DNA of 54,521 nucleotides from Lentimicrobium sp. L6 (lineage in GTDB: Bacteria > Bacteroidota > Bacteroidia > Bacteroidales > UBA12170): assembly GCF_013166655.1 (NCBI RefSeq), contig NZ_JABKCA010000030.1:1-54521 (forward strand), read 5' to 3'. Position 1 is the stretch's first letter; each line of letters begins with the position of its first letter. Below, one piece after another: positions 36,778 through 45,998 of this stretch. The notes beneath the pieces were generated by a model that saw only the letters and a list, made by a program, of their open reading frames with translations, did no database searches and was not told the DNA's origin. The position numbers and the translations under genes are program-made.

Positions 36778-37486
36778 GATCAGGCCAGAAACCATGCATT
36801 TTCTTTTTAAATTCCTGAGGAGTCAAAGCATCTTTTACATCATAGTCTCCAATCTTGGTCCTCCTCAAAGCAATTAGATAGGCTCCAGAATCTAGCTCTA
36901 ATCCAAAATCCCGTGCCAAAGACCGAATATAAGTTCCTTTAGAACAAACTATTCTAAAGTCAACTTCTGGCATTCTGATATCAGTGATTTCGAATTCCAT
37001 AATCTCGATGTTTTTGGGTTTTATCACCACTTCTTCATCGTTTCGAGCATAATCATAAGCTCGCTTCCCTTTGATTTTAATAGCTGAAAACACAGGAGGA
37101 GTCTGCTCTATCTTACCCATAAAGTACTTTGTAGCCTCACGAATCATCTCTTCAGTAATATGCTCCGTGGGATATTGATGATCCTCTTCTTGTTCTTTAT
37201 CGAAACATGGGGTCGTCGACCCTATTTTAAAGGTTCCGGTATACTCCTTAATTTGGGCTTGATAACTGTCTATTTGCTTGGTAGCTTTTCCAGTACAAAT
37301 AATAAGTAGTCCTGTAGCAAGAGGATCCAAAGTTCCTGCATGCCCAACTTTGTTTCTTTTAAAACCAGTAACCCTAGACATTTGATATCGGATGGAATTC
37401 ACCACATTAAAACTAGTCCACTCATAGGGCTTGTCTAGCAAAAATACTTCTCCCGCTCTAAAGTCGGGTTTTTCATTAATCTCCAT
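36758..37486 (-). CDS. truB: tRNA pseudouridine(55) synthase TruB
   Basis: This enzyme makes pseudouridine 55 in the T-loop of tRNAs. The catalytic aspartate is D54 in HAGTLDPLATGLLII; downstream the family TPPVFSAIKIKGKRAYDYAR is present. The start is ATG 37486, giving 242 aa; a longer frame extends 20 codons into uppP. Its 3' end overlaps the flippase gene by 20 bp (convergent). It is the last gene of the leftward ftsX-DUF3098-uppP-truB cluster, an order common in Bacteroidota. Confidence 0.96.
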   Translation of the reverse strand: MEINEKPDFRAGEVFLLDKPYEWTSFNVVNSIRYQMSRVTGFKRNKVGHAGTLDPLATGLLIICTGKATKQIDSYQAQIKEYTGTFKIGSTTPCFDKEQEEDHQYPTEHITEEMIREATKYFMGKIEQTPPVFSAIKIKGKRAYDYARNDEEVVIKPKNIEIMEFEITDIRMPEVDFRIVCSKGTYIRSLARDFGLELDSGAYLIALRRTKIGDYDVKDALTPQEFKKKMHGFWPDLIQDVE

Positions 37487-37497
37487 TAAAATCTTAA

Positions 37498-38292
37498 TTA
37501 GACCGCAAAGGTATAAACAATAGCAATGACTCCCACGATGAAACAATATAAAGCGAACCAGCTTAGTTTGGCTTTCTTAACCAATGCTATCATCCAAGTA
37601 CATGCAGCAATTCCTGTGATAAAAGCAGCAATAAACCCCACTATTAAAGGAAGCATCTGAGAGCTTTCATAATTAATTTCACCCGACATTAAATCTTTGG
37701 CCATAGCTCCAAGAATTAATGGAACTACCATTAAGAAAGAAAAACGGGCGGCTTTGGAACGATCAATACCTAATAACACACTAGTAGATATAGTAGCGCC
37801 TGAACGACTAATCCCTGGCATTATAGCAATAGCTTGTGAAATACCAATGATGATGGCATGCCAATTTCCTACTCCTTTATCCGTTGTTTTTGCCCTATCC
37901 GCCATTAATAATAAAACTGCAGTTAGAATTAACATAGAGCCCACCAACATCAATCTTCCACCAAAAAGAGCTTCTATTTCTTCGTTGAAGAATACACCTA
38001 CAATACCTGCAGGAATCATGGAAATGATAATTTTTAAGGAAAACTTGGTCTGTTCATTCCACTTAAATTGAAACAAACCCACAATGATTTCAAGTATATC
38101 TTTTCTGAAAACAACGATAGTACTCAAAGCAGTAGCAGCGTGCAAAACCACTGTCATCAGCATACTATCTTCGGGCAAACTGGTATCGCCAAGAATAAAT
38201 TTCGCCAACTCTAAATGACCACTACTACTTACAGGGAGAAACTCTGTTAAACCCTGAATAATTCCTAAAACTAATGCTTCTATCCAACTCAT
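37498..38292 (-). CDS. uppP: Undecaprenyl-diphosphatase
   Basis: This membrane phosphatase (BacA/UppP type, 264 aa) regenerates undecaprenyl phosphate for cell-wall synthesis and can confer bacitracin resistance. The two signature motifs are QGLTEFLPVSSSGH at about residues 14-27 and PGISRSGAT at about residues 159-167. It has about eight hydrophobic helices. It is 11 nt upstream of truB. Confidence 0.97.
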   Translation of the reverse strand: MSWIEALVLGIIQGLTEFLPVSSSGHLELAKFILGDTSLPEDSMLMTVVLHAATALSTIVVFRKDILEIIVGLFQFKWNEQTKFSLKIIISMIPAGIVGVFFNEEIEALFGGRLMLVGSMLILTAVLLLMADRAKTTDKGVGNWHAIIIGISQAIAIMPGISRSGATISTSVLLGIDRSKAARFSFLMVVPLILGAMAKDLMSGEINYESSQMLPLIVGFIAAFITGIAACTWMIALVKKAKLSWFALYCFIVGVIAIVYTFAV

Positions 38293-38423
38293 TTCTGATT
38301 TTTATTTGGTGATTCTATCAAATATAATAAAAATAATTAGCAGACCCAAGTAAAATATAAAAGCTCAAAGCTTAATTAAAAACTTTGAACTTCATTATTA
38401 TTCTTTAAATCTGGAACTTAGTA

Positions 38424-38678
38424 CTACTTGTTTCTTTTCATGATGGCATAGACTTCCACACCAAAACCAGCCAAAATTAAAATAGGGGCTAAGGTTAATC
38501 TTTGAAAGTTAAAAATACCTTCATTAAACTCATCAGGAGATTCAGAACCACCTCCAATCATTAGGATAAAGCCTAGTGCAATCAAACCTAATCCAATGAA
38601 TAAGAATTTATAATTCTCTTTTCCAAATACAAAAACCTCTCTGTCTGGGTTCTCTTGTTTATTATCTATTTTACTCAT
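38424..38678 (-). CDS. DUF3098 small membrane protein
   Basis: The 84-aa protein has two membrane helices (about 27-42 and 59-79) joined by an acidic, Gly/Ser-rich loop (GGGSESPDEFNEG). This is the Bacteroidota DUF3098 family, typically found between ftsX and uppP, as here. It starts 18 nt after the ftsX stop, so they are likely co-transcribed. Its function is unknown; a link to FtsX or cell division is an inference from gene order. Confidence 0.85.
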   Translation of the reverse strand: MSKIDNKQENPDREVFVFGKENYKFLFIGLGLIALGFILMIGGGSESPDEFNEGIFNFQRLTLAPILILAGFGVEVYAIMKRNK

Positions 38679-38696
38679 AGTAAATATGTTTCTTTT

Positions 38697-39572
38697 CTAT
38701 TGATATAATTCGTCGGGCTTGGCCTTCAAGTATTTATTAACTGCAGAAAGATTGGATAACCAAGTAATTATAACTCCCGTTGCAATCACAAAACCAAACA
38801 ATACCGCAAAGAGTTTAAAATCGTTTATGGTTACTAAATCGGGGACCTGCTGTAATAAGAAATACAAAATCCCAACCAAAGCCATAGAGGCGAATAATGC
38901 CGCTAAAAGACCGTGCAATATTCCGGTTAGGATAAATGGGGTTCGTATAAATGACTTAGTGGCTCCTACTAATTGCATACTTCTAATTAGAAAACGTTTA
39001 GAATAAACCGATAATCGGATGGTATTGTTAATCAGTGCAATGGCAATGACCAATAATAAAAAGCTAAACACTAGAATAAAGATACTTATTCTTCTCACAT
39101 TGGCATTAATCATCTCCACTAAGGATTCTTGATAATAGACCTCTTTAATATCTGTATTCTGAAGCAATTGAGCTTCTATTACTTTAAGGCTATCCACATT
39201 AGCATATTGTGCATTCAAGCGTAAATCGATACTGGGTAAGAGTGGATTATAACCTAAAAAGCCAATAAAATCTTCTCCCAGTTCTTTTTGTAATTCTTCA
39301 GCAGCCTCTTCAGGGGTAATATACTCGGTATATTTCACAAAATCTGAAGCATCTAAATTCTTCTTCAGCTCCATAATTCGAGCTTCTTTTACTTCTGAAT
39401 TCATGATGATACTAAAGCCAATATTTTCTCTTACATGATCGCCCAACTTCTTAGAATTAAGCAATATCAGACCCAACAAGCCTAACATAAAAAGCACTAA
39501 AGTAATACTTACAATAGTGGTAAGGTAGGAGGATTGAAGTTTTCTTTTACTGACTTTCTTTTGCGGTTTCAT
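38697..39572 (-). CDS. ftsX: Cell division ABC transporter permease FtsX
   Basis: FtsX is the membrane partner of FtsE that regulates peptidoglycan hydrolases at the septum. The 291-aa protein has one N-terminal helix (about 16-38), an extracellular domain (about 45-160) and three further helices. The loop FLGYNPLLPSIDLRLNA and the region SMQLVGATKSFIRTPF are characteristic. ftsE is not in this window, as usual in Bacteroidota where it is separate. It heads the ftsX-DUF3098-uppP-truB cluster. Confidence 0.93.
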   Translation of the reverse strand: MKPQKKVSKRKLQSSYLTTIVSITLVLFMLGLLGLILLNSKKLGDHVRENIGFSIIMNSEVKEARIMELKKNLDASDFVKYTEYITPEEAAEELQKELGEDFIGFLGYNPLLPSIDLRLNAQYANVDSLKVIEAQLLQNTDIKEVYYQESLVEMINANVRRISIFILVFSFLLLVIAIALINNTIRLSVYSKRFLIRSMQLVGATKSFIRTPFILTGILHGLLAALFASMALVGILYFLLQQVPDLVTINDFKLFAVLFGFVIATGVIITWLSNLSAVNKYLKAKPDELYQ

Positions 39573-39791
39573 TCAAATTGTTTAATGCGCTAAAATAAGA
39601 AAAAGAAATATATGGTGGCTTTAATAAATGTTAAGTATCAAAATTGAATTTATCTAACTTACTAAAAAGCTCTATATTCAAAAATATGGCAGAAAACAAA
39701 AGCAGAATCTAAAAAAAGCCGCAAAAACACGAATCTATAATGTTCATTTTCAAAATATTATCACTACCTTTAAACATAAACGGCTTTCATC

Positions 39792-40433
39792 ATGAAATTT
39801 CTAAGAAACCATTGGTATGATTTAGGAGGATTTTTCGCCCTCTTTCTTATCGTAATTTTACTATTAAATGGCCAGAATATGAGTTTCTATCAACTATTAA
39901 TGTGCTTGAGCTTATTGAGTTTATTCCTTCATCAACTGGAGGAATATCGAATTGTGGGTACTTTTCCGGGCATGGTAAATATGATGATGTTTAAAAGCCA
40001 AAAGCCCGACAGATATCCCTTAAATGCCCAATCCGCAGTATTTGTAAATGTTTTTATGGGATGGACGACTTATTTTCTGGCCATTGTATTCGCTGAAAAA
40101 GCAATATGGTTGGGTATGGCTACCATCCTGATTTCTACAGGAAACATCATTGCTCACAGCTTTATTTTTAACATTAAGGGCAAAACATTTTATAATGCTG
40201 GAATGGCCACTAGTGTATTACTATTCCTACCCTTGAGTATTATGTTTTTCTATATCATACATACAGAACACCTTGTTCAAGCATCCGATTATTTCATAGG
40301 TATCCTTCTAGGAATTCTATTAAATTATGCAGGAGTCATCAAGATCATCATGTGGCTTAAAGAAGAGAACTCTCCCTATCACTTTCCGAAACGCTGCCTG
40401 CTGAAAGAAGAAAAAACCAATCATTACACTTAA
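39792..40433 (+). CDS. HXXEE-domain membrane protein
   Basis: This 213-aa membrane protein carries the HXXEE motif (H47-Q-L-E50-E51, LHQLEEYRIVGTFPG) and the second family segment IIAHSFIFNIKGKTFYNAGM. It has about six predicted helices. The function of this family is not established. The alpha/beta hydrolase gene follows after 10 nt, suggesting a shared transcript. Confidence 0.8.
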   Translation: MKFLRNHWYDLGGFFALFLIVILLLNGQNMSFYQLLMCLSLLSLFLHQLEEYRIVGTFPGMVNMMMFKSQKPDRYPLNAQSAVFVNVFMGWTTYFLAIVFAEKAIWLGMATILISTGNIIAHSFIFNIKGKTFYNAGMATSVLLFLPLSIMFFYIIHTEHLVQASDYFIGILLGILLNYAGVIKIIMWLKEENSPYHFPKRCLLKEEKTNHYT

Positions 40434-40443
40434 TATAATCGAC

Positions 40444-41355
40444 ATGAAAAACACATTAAGAACATCATTTAGTGCCATTCACCTGTTCATCCTTGTCCTC
40501 TTCCTTTCCTTATTCGCTCCTAATAAAACACTTGCAAATCCAGATTCCAGCATTCTATATGCAGAAATCACAGACGCCAAAATCGCTTATCGTGTCTATG
40601 GAGAAGGAAGCCCAATAATCTTGTGTACAGGATACGCCACCAATATGGATTTATGGAGTAATGTATTCATTGAAGCCCTTCAAAAACATTATCAAGTCAT
40701 TGTTTTTGATTACAGAGGAATGGGGAAAAGCTCCAATTCTGGCACATCATTTACTATGGCTTCATTGGCAAAAGATCTTAGTGAATTTATGGAGGCCATT
40801 GGCATAAAAGAAGCTCATATATTGGGATGGTCCATGGGAGGATATGTGGCACAGATGTTTGCTATTCAATACCCAGAAAAACTAAAGAAATTGATTTTAT
40901 ATGCAACAGACCCTGGAGATGGTATCACCATCAATCCCTCAAAAGAAATCATTGGGATACTTAGTTCTCCAAAATCCTCATCCTTAGATTTACTAAAAAC
41001 GTTATTCCCAAACGATTGGTTAGCCAAACATCCAAAACCATGGTTAGTTTTGCCACATGCAACAGAAGCTTACCATCCCAAAACAATAGGAATGGAATAT
41101 GAAGCGGTTCAAAAATGGTTAGAACCATTGGGCGGATCTGTGGGTCATCTCCATCAACTCAAAATGCCTGTGCTTCTCATTTGTGGAAATAAAGATAAAG
41201 TGGTCCCCTGCCAAAATTCTACCATCCTCCATGATTCTATAAGAAGCTCCACCTTGATTAATGTATATGATAGTGGCCATGGTATGATGTACCAAATCCC
41301 TAGCACCTTTTCTTCTTATGTGCTTGCTTTTTTAGGTGATAATCGAGAGAATTAG
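40444..41355 (+). CDS. Secreted alpha/beta hydrolase
   Basis: A 303-aa alpha/beta-fold hydrolase with a signal peptide (about 1-31). The nucleophile elbow GWSMGG carries S130; the acid is D251 (CGNKDKVVP) and the base H279 (DSGHGMM). It resembles esterase/peroxidase-type members of the family; the substrate cannot be read. It is probably exported and is co-transcribed with the HXXEE gene. It is convergent with recJ, with a 44-bp gap. Confidence 0.9.
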   Translation: MKNTLRTSFSAIHLFILVLFLSLFAPNKTLANPDSSILYAEITDAKIAYRVYGEGSPIILCTGYATNMDLWSNVFIEALQKHYQVIVFDYRGMGKSSNSGTSFTMASLAKDLSEFMEAIGIKEAHILGWSMGGYVAQMFAIQYPEKLKKLILYATDPGDGITINPSKEIIGILSSPKSSSLDLLKTLFPNDWLAKHPKPWLVLPHATEAYHPKTIGMEYEAVQKWLEPLGGSVGHLHQLKMPVLLICGNKDKVVPCQNSTILHDSIRSSTLINVYDSGHGMMYQIPSTFSSYVLAFLGDNREN

Positions 41356-41399
41356 TATGAATATCAACCAGAAGAAGTTAAACATTATCCAACTAATCC

Positions 41400-43160
41400 T
41401 TACTCCATATCGGGTTTGATATCTCTAATATTTAATTGAAGGTTTTTTTGACCATTCCATTCATTTTCTTCCAAATGGTAACAAATGGAAAAAGTAAGAC
41501 CTTGTCCTTTAATCATATTTAGTTTATCTGCTTGCTGAAAAGCTATAGCAGGCAAGGGATAACCAGAAATATTGGCATGTACCACCTCTAGCTTTAAATG
41601 ATTCTTACCAACTGTTCTGGCACTACCCGTATCCATCACATCGGTGGTTACAAATACTGGAGCCATATTACCAGGCCCAAAGGGTGCAAACTGACGGAGG
41701 ATTCTAAAAAACTTATTATTGATCTCATTTAAGTGAATATCAGCATCGATAGTTATTTCAGGAGTAAGGGATTCTTCGGTGATATTATCTTTTACATATT
41801 GCTCAAACTTGGCTCTAAAAGCATCTAGGTTTTCAGGCTTAAGACTAAAACCAGCCGCATATTTATGGCCTCCAAAATGCTCTAGCAACTCACTACAATG
41901 GTCAATGGCATCGTAGATGTCAAAATTTTGAACGGAACGACAGGAGGCTGTGAGCAAACCATTACTTTTGGTGAAGACAATAGTAGGTCGATAATGAGAT
42001 TCTATCAGTCTACTGGCCACAATACCAATAACTCCTTTGCTCCAATTGGGATTAAAAACAATGGTGCTTAGTTTAGTATCATCCTCTGGATCATCCTCTA
42101 TCACCGTCATGGCTTCTTCAGTGATTTCAGAATCCAAGGTCCTTCTTTCGGTGTTGAGTTCATTTATTTTCTTAGCAAAAGAATAGGCCTCATCAAGGGT
42201 TTGACTGATCAATAGTTCCACTGAGTTCCTACCACTTTCAATCCTCCCAGCAGCATTAATTCTAGGACCAATCTGAAACACCAAATCACTTACTGTCAAT
42301 TCTTTATTATATATATAATCTCCATCCTCCACATTCCTAGGACGTACTTTTTTAAAGCTAGTATACTCTAAAATCGCTTCTATTCCTGGGCGTGGATTAC
42401 TATTGATTCTTTGTAAGCCATAATAGGCTAAGATTCTATTTTCACCAGTAATGGGTACGATATCAGAAGCAATCGCTACTACCACCATATCTAAATACTC
42501 ATTCAAATCATCAAAAGGAAAAGTATTATTTTGAGAATAGGCTTGTATCATTTTAAATCCCACACCACATCCCGAAAGCTCTTTGTATGGATATTCACAA
42601 TCCACACGCTTAGGGTCCAATACTGCTACCGCATTGGGAATTTCATCTCCTGGTCGGTGATGATCGCCAATAATAAAATCAACTCCTTTGGAACGGGCAT
42701 ATTCTATTTTATCTACAGCTTTGATTCCACAATCAAGTGCAATCACCAATTTATAACCAGATTTGGCTGCAAAATCAATTCCTTGAACTGATATCCCATA
42801 ACCTTCTTTATATCTATCTGGAATATAAAAATCTACTTCGGAGTATAGTTTTTTAAGAAAAGAGTAAACCAATGCTACGGCGGTGGTACCATCCACATCA
42901 TAATCACCATAGACTAATATCTTCTCACGACGATTGATTGCTTCTTCAATTCTTTCCACAGCCTTATCCATATCCTTCATTAAAAAAGGATCATGAAGTT
43001 GACTTAATTCTGGTCTAAAAAAGGTTTTGGCTTCATCGTAATTAGTGATTCCTCTTTGTGCTAATAAGTTAGCCAAAGTTGGTTCTAGTTTTAGAACATC
43101 CTGCAAGTGAGAAATAACTTTCTCATCGCTTTCTGGTAATATGACCCATTGTTTTTCCAT
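41400..43160 (-). CDS. recJ: Single-stranded-DNA exonuclease RecJ
   Basis: RecJ degrades single-stranded DNA 5'-3' in recombination and repair. The DHH domain has motif I GDYDVDGTTA, then GDHHRPG and RINAAGRI; the DHHA1 domain has EHFGGHKYAAGFSL. At 586 aa it is full length. The start is ATG 43160; the longer frame opens with TTG 43172. Upstream is a 27-bp-arm palindrome between recJ and porZ. Confidence 0.97.
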   Translation of the reverse strand: MEKQWVILPESDEKVISHLQDVLKLEPTLANLLAQRGITNYDEAKTFFRPELSQLHDPFLMKDMDKAVERIEEAINRREKILVYGDYDVDGTTAVALVYSFLKKLYSEVDFYIPDRYKEGYGISVQGIDFAAKSGYKLVIALDCGIKAVDKIEYARSKGVDFIIGDHHRPGDEIPNAVAVLDPKRVDCEYPYKELSGCGVGFKMIQAYSQNNTFPFDDLNEYLDMVVVAIASDIVPITGENRILAYYGLQRINSNPRPGIEAILEYTSFKKVRPRNVEDGDYIYNKELTVSDLVFQIGPRINAAGRIESGRNSVELLISQTLDEAYSFAKKINELNTERRTLDSEITEEAMTVIEDDPEDDTKLSTIVFNPNWSKGVIGIVASRLIESHYRPTIVFTKSNGLLTASCRSVQNFDIYDAIDHCSELLEHFGGHKYAAGFSLKPENLDAFRAKFEQYVKDNITEESLTPEITIDADIHLNEINNKFFRILRQFAPFGPGNMAPVFVTTDVMDTGSARTVGKNHLKLEVVHANISGYPLPAIAFQQADKLNMIKGQGLTFSICYHLEENEWNGQKNLQLNIRDIKPDME

Positions 43161-43233
43161 CTGAGCGAACAAAGTTAATCATTTTATATGGCATGTTCAG
43201 TGGGAATAACAAAATATATTATAGCCGCAAATA

Positions 43234-43290
43234 AAAAATATTCAGCCCGATATTATAAATTGCATTTATAATATCGGGCTGAATATTTTT
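43234..43290 (-). terminator. 57-nt perfect hairpin between porZ and recJ
   Basis: Arms at 43234-43260 and 43264-43290 are perfect reverse complements (27 bp) around the 3-nt loop TGC. The core is CAGCCCGATATTATAAAT. It lies 52 nt after the porZ stop. On the minus strand the T-rich end of the arm gives a terminator-like shape. A role as a bidirectional transcription block or a palindromic element is also possible. Confidence 0.75.
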
Positions 43291-43342
43291 CAATCTTTAG
43301 TAGCCCTAAATCTATTTATTGAGGCTATTTCAATAAGGATTT

Positions 43343-45646
43343 CTACTTCACAAACAATATTTTAGTCACCATGGTTTCGTTCCCCAAATCATCGGAGATA
43401 TATACCAAATACACACCAGTATTTACCTTTCCTCTATTCAAGGAATGACCATCCCAAATGGCTTGTCCACCATAGGAAACACTCTGATGTACCAATCCAC
43501 CATACACATCAGTGATCCTAATATTTGCATCTCTTACCAATCCTTTAATAGCAATGACACCATTATAATCTGGACGAACAGGATTGGGATAAGCATAAAC
43601 ATCATCCGTAAGTTTTGGTTCAGGAGGAACAGGGCTATCTTTAAATACTATGACCCCTTTATCGGTTCCAATATACACTTCGCCATTATCTAAAATATCA
43701 ATAGCTACCACATTATTGGAATAAAGGGGACTGTTTTCACTTGTAAAATGATATATCTCCTCTTGACCATCTGCGGATAATAAAAACAAACCACCTCTTT
43801 CTGTACCCACCCATTTCTGATTGGCTCCATTCACAGCAATAGCCTTTACTTTTTCTGCTTCAAGGAGGTATTGAGCATAGCCATCTTTTTCCACAATAAT
43901 CCTTTGTGCATCAAAATCACCTCCATTAAATATACCATAAGCATTATAAATCACACCAATTCCGGCATCTGTTCCTAGCCAAATTTCGCCATCTAAATCA
44001 TCAGCAATGGCCGTAACAGTACTTCCTGGTATATTTCCATTATTGGGATAAGAATTTAGTCCTTTCAACTGATTTCCTGGCTCTTGAGTTTCATCGAAGA
44101 CGAAAATATAATTACTTCCTCCTTGGCGCATTTGCATCCATTTATATCCTCTTGAATCCACCATCATTTTACCCACATCTTGAGCACTGGAAGCTCCTAA
44201 TTCCCAGGCAGTCCATTCTCCTGTTGGAGACAAACGATGCATTAATGCATTACTATATGCACAATTTACCCAAAGACTTCCTGCATCATCATAAGCTACG
44301 CCACCAATTCTTAATGTCTTGGTTGTACCATTATATGGTGTCAAGGTGCTATTGCTTATTCCATAGGCCGCTTCTACGCCTTCACTATTAAAAACAGTGA
44401 CTCCACGCCCCCAACTTCCTAAAGCATATTGATTAATATTATTTGGATTAACGGAAACACAAACCATATCATAGATGGTATCAAGGGCAGAATCTTTACC
44501 TTTATAATAATTTACCCATTCTCCATCAATTTTACTAAACACTCCATCACTATTATAAACGTTAGCATAAGAATCATCTCGACCTCCAGGTGCAACTACT
44601 AATCGATTCCCTTGGGCACTCATATCAAAAACATTAGCTGTTCGCGGGCCATTCAATATATAGTTACTAAAACGATAAAAGTCAATCGTATTAACAAGAC
44701 CACTAAGTTCATCTGCTATCCAAAACGAGCCATCCGAATCCTCTGCAACTTCTGCAGGCTTCATGCTATACGAAAGACCATTCTGGCTAACAGTGCTACT
44801 AGAATCGAGTTCTGGCTGATATAGGACCAGAGCATTAGTTCTATATAGATACAAATATCTATTACCGCTAGTTAAATTAACATTTCTTCTTACATTTTGA
44901 ATTTCAAGTGGGCTCCATGTATTATCTTGCAAAATAAAAATACTATCTAAATTATTATCAGGATGATGATTCACCAATATTTTTCCTTGATGGTTTTCTA
45001 CTTGATCAAATACGCCATCAGAATGAGGGACTTCTGTTACCACTGTCCAACTCTGAAAATCGGCTAAGTTTTGACTTGATAAATCAGCTTTTCTTAGCCC
45101 TTCCTCGGTTGCTGCATAAATATCGTTTCCCAAACGACTTATATCAAAGACTTCCAATGCATTGCCATCATCACCAATATACCATGTATCCTTAATTTCT
45201 TCCTTTTTAACATCTAACAGTACAATTCCAAATCCACAACTTAAATAGGCTATCTCGTCAATAAAATAAATATTGTTAATGGTTTTCTTACCCAAAATCT
45301 GTTTACGTTTGATATCAGAAATATTGATGATTTCCCCATCTTTCACTAAATCGATATTGGTATTGGAATATGCTATAACTAAAACATCTTCAGCTTTATT
45401 ATACTCAATAGTACTCACTCCAAAATCACTCAAACCATTAATTTTACTATAGCGTTTCATCACTTCATCAGACTTCCTAAGCGTGAATAGGCTATAAGGA
45501 GTAACCGCGTATATGATATCATCAGCTATGGCCACTGCAATGGCTTCGCGATAGGGTAATTCATCGCGCCAATCTCCAATACTAATACTTTGTGAAAAAA
45601 CAGAAAGGCTTAAAATAAGAGCAAAAAATGTAAATATTTTATTCAT
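43343..45646 (-). CDS. porZ: Type IX secretion system protein PorZ
   Basis: PorZ is a surface beta-propeller component of the T9SS attachment complex, thought to bind the LPS that is linked to cargo. The 767-aa protein has a signal peptide (MNKIFTFFALILSLSVFSQ) and SISIGDWRDELPYREAIAV, diagnostic for PorZ. Propeller-like repeats follow, with a type A C-terminal sorting-like domain (YAYPNPVRPDYNGVIAIKG). The start is ATG 45646; the longer frame opens with TTG. A -7 box TATATTTG lies 42 nt upstream. Confidence 0.93.
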   Translation of the reverse strand: MNKIFTFFALILSLSVFSQSISIGDWRDELPYREAIAVAIADDIIYAVTPYSLFTLRKSDEVMKRYSKINGLSDFGVSTIEYNKAEDVLVIAYSNTNIDLVKDGEIINISDIKRKQILGKKTINNIYFIDEIAYLSCGFGIVLLDVKKEEIKDTWYIGDDGNALEVFDISRLGNDIYAATEEGLRKADLSSQNLADFQSWTVVTEVPHSDGVFDQVENHQGKILVNHHPDNNLDSIFILQDNTWSPLEIQNVRRNVNLTSGNRYLYLYRTNALVLYQPELDSSSTVSQNGLSYSMKPAEVAEDSDGSFWIADELSGLVNTIDFYRFSNYILNGPRTANVFDMSAQGNRLVVAPGGRDDSYANVYNSDGVFSKIDGEWVNYYKGKDSALDTIYDMVCVSVNPNNINQYALGSWGRGVTVFNSEGVEAAYGISNSTLTPYNGTTKTLRIGGVAYDDAGSLWVNCAYSNALMHRLSPTGEWTAWELGASSAQDVGKMMVDSRGYKWMQMRQGGSNYIFVFDETQEPGNQLKGLNSYPNNGNIPGSTVTAIADDLDGEIWLGTDAGIGVIYNAYGIFNGGDFDAQRIIVEKDGYAQYLLEAEKVKAIAVNGANQKWVGTERGGLFLLSADGQEEIYHFTSENSPLYSNNVVAIDILDNGEVYIGTDKGVIVFKDSPVPPEPKLTDDVYAYPNPVRPDYNGVIAIKGLVRDANIRITDVYGGLVHQSVSYGGQAIWDGHSLNRGKVNTGVYLVYISDDLGNETMVTKILFVK

Positions 45647-45688
45647 TGTATTTATTTTCAATCATTTATATTATATCAATATCAATAC

Positions 45689-45696
45689 CAAATATA
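45689..45696 (-). promoter_or_regulatory. -7 box TATATTTG for porZ
   Basis: The minus strand reads TATATTTG, matching TAnnTTTG, 42 nt before ATG 45646. There is no clear -33 box. Confidence 0.45.
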
Positions 45697-45831
45697 AAAA
45701 CTATAGTATAGATACTAATCTACAATAATAAGAATTTTGACTTTATAGTTTCTATTCTTCTGGTGTATAACTCAAAATAGATTTATTTATTATGCAAATG
45801 TTTAAAATGAAATGAAATCCCTAATATTATT

Positions 45832-45881
45832 AGAGGCCATCAGAAGATGCCATTTTGGAATCATAGCTTCTGATAGCCTCT
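45832..45881 (-). terminator. Imperfect hairpin after T9SS-sorted protein
   Basis: AGAGGCCATCAGAAG (45832-45846) pairs with CTTCTGATAGCCTCT (45867-45881) with one mismatch, loop about 20 nt. No T-run follows on the minus strand, so terminator function is uncertain. Confidence 0.45.
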
Positions 45882-45998
45882 GCTAGAATAATAAGAAATT
45901 ACTCCAACCATTTCATATCATCATAATAGCTTTCACCCCTGCCCTAAAGAGCAAAGAAATATATAACCCTTAATATGTGATACTTAACTATATTTATA

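Larger units (their letters stand above)
45647..45998. other. 352-bp spacer between porZ and T9SS-sorted protein
   Basis: It contains a -7 box TATATTTG for porZ (minus, 45696-45689) and an imperfect long hairpin (45832-45881) after the neighbouring gene. No ORF is seen. Confidence 0.5.

Noticed and set aside
37697-38071. 124-aa rightward frame
   Set aside because: It is the antisense shadow of uppP and has no promoter or family signal.
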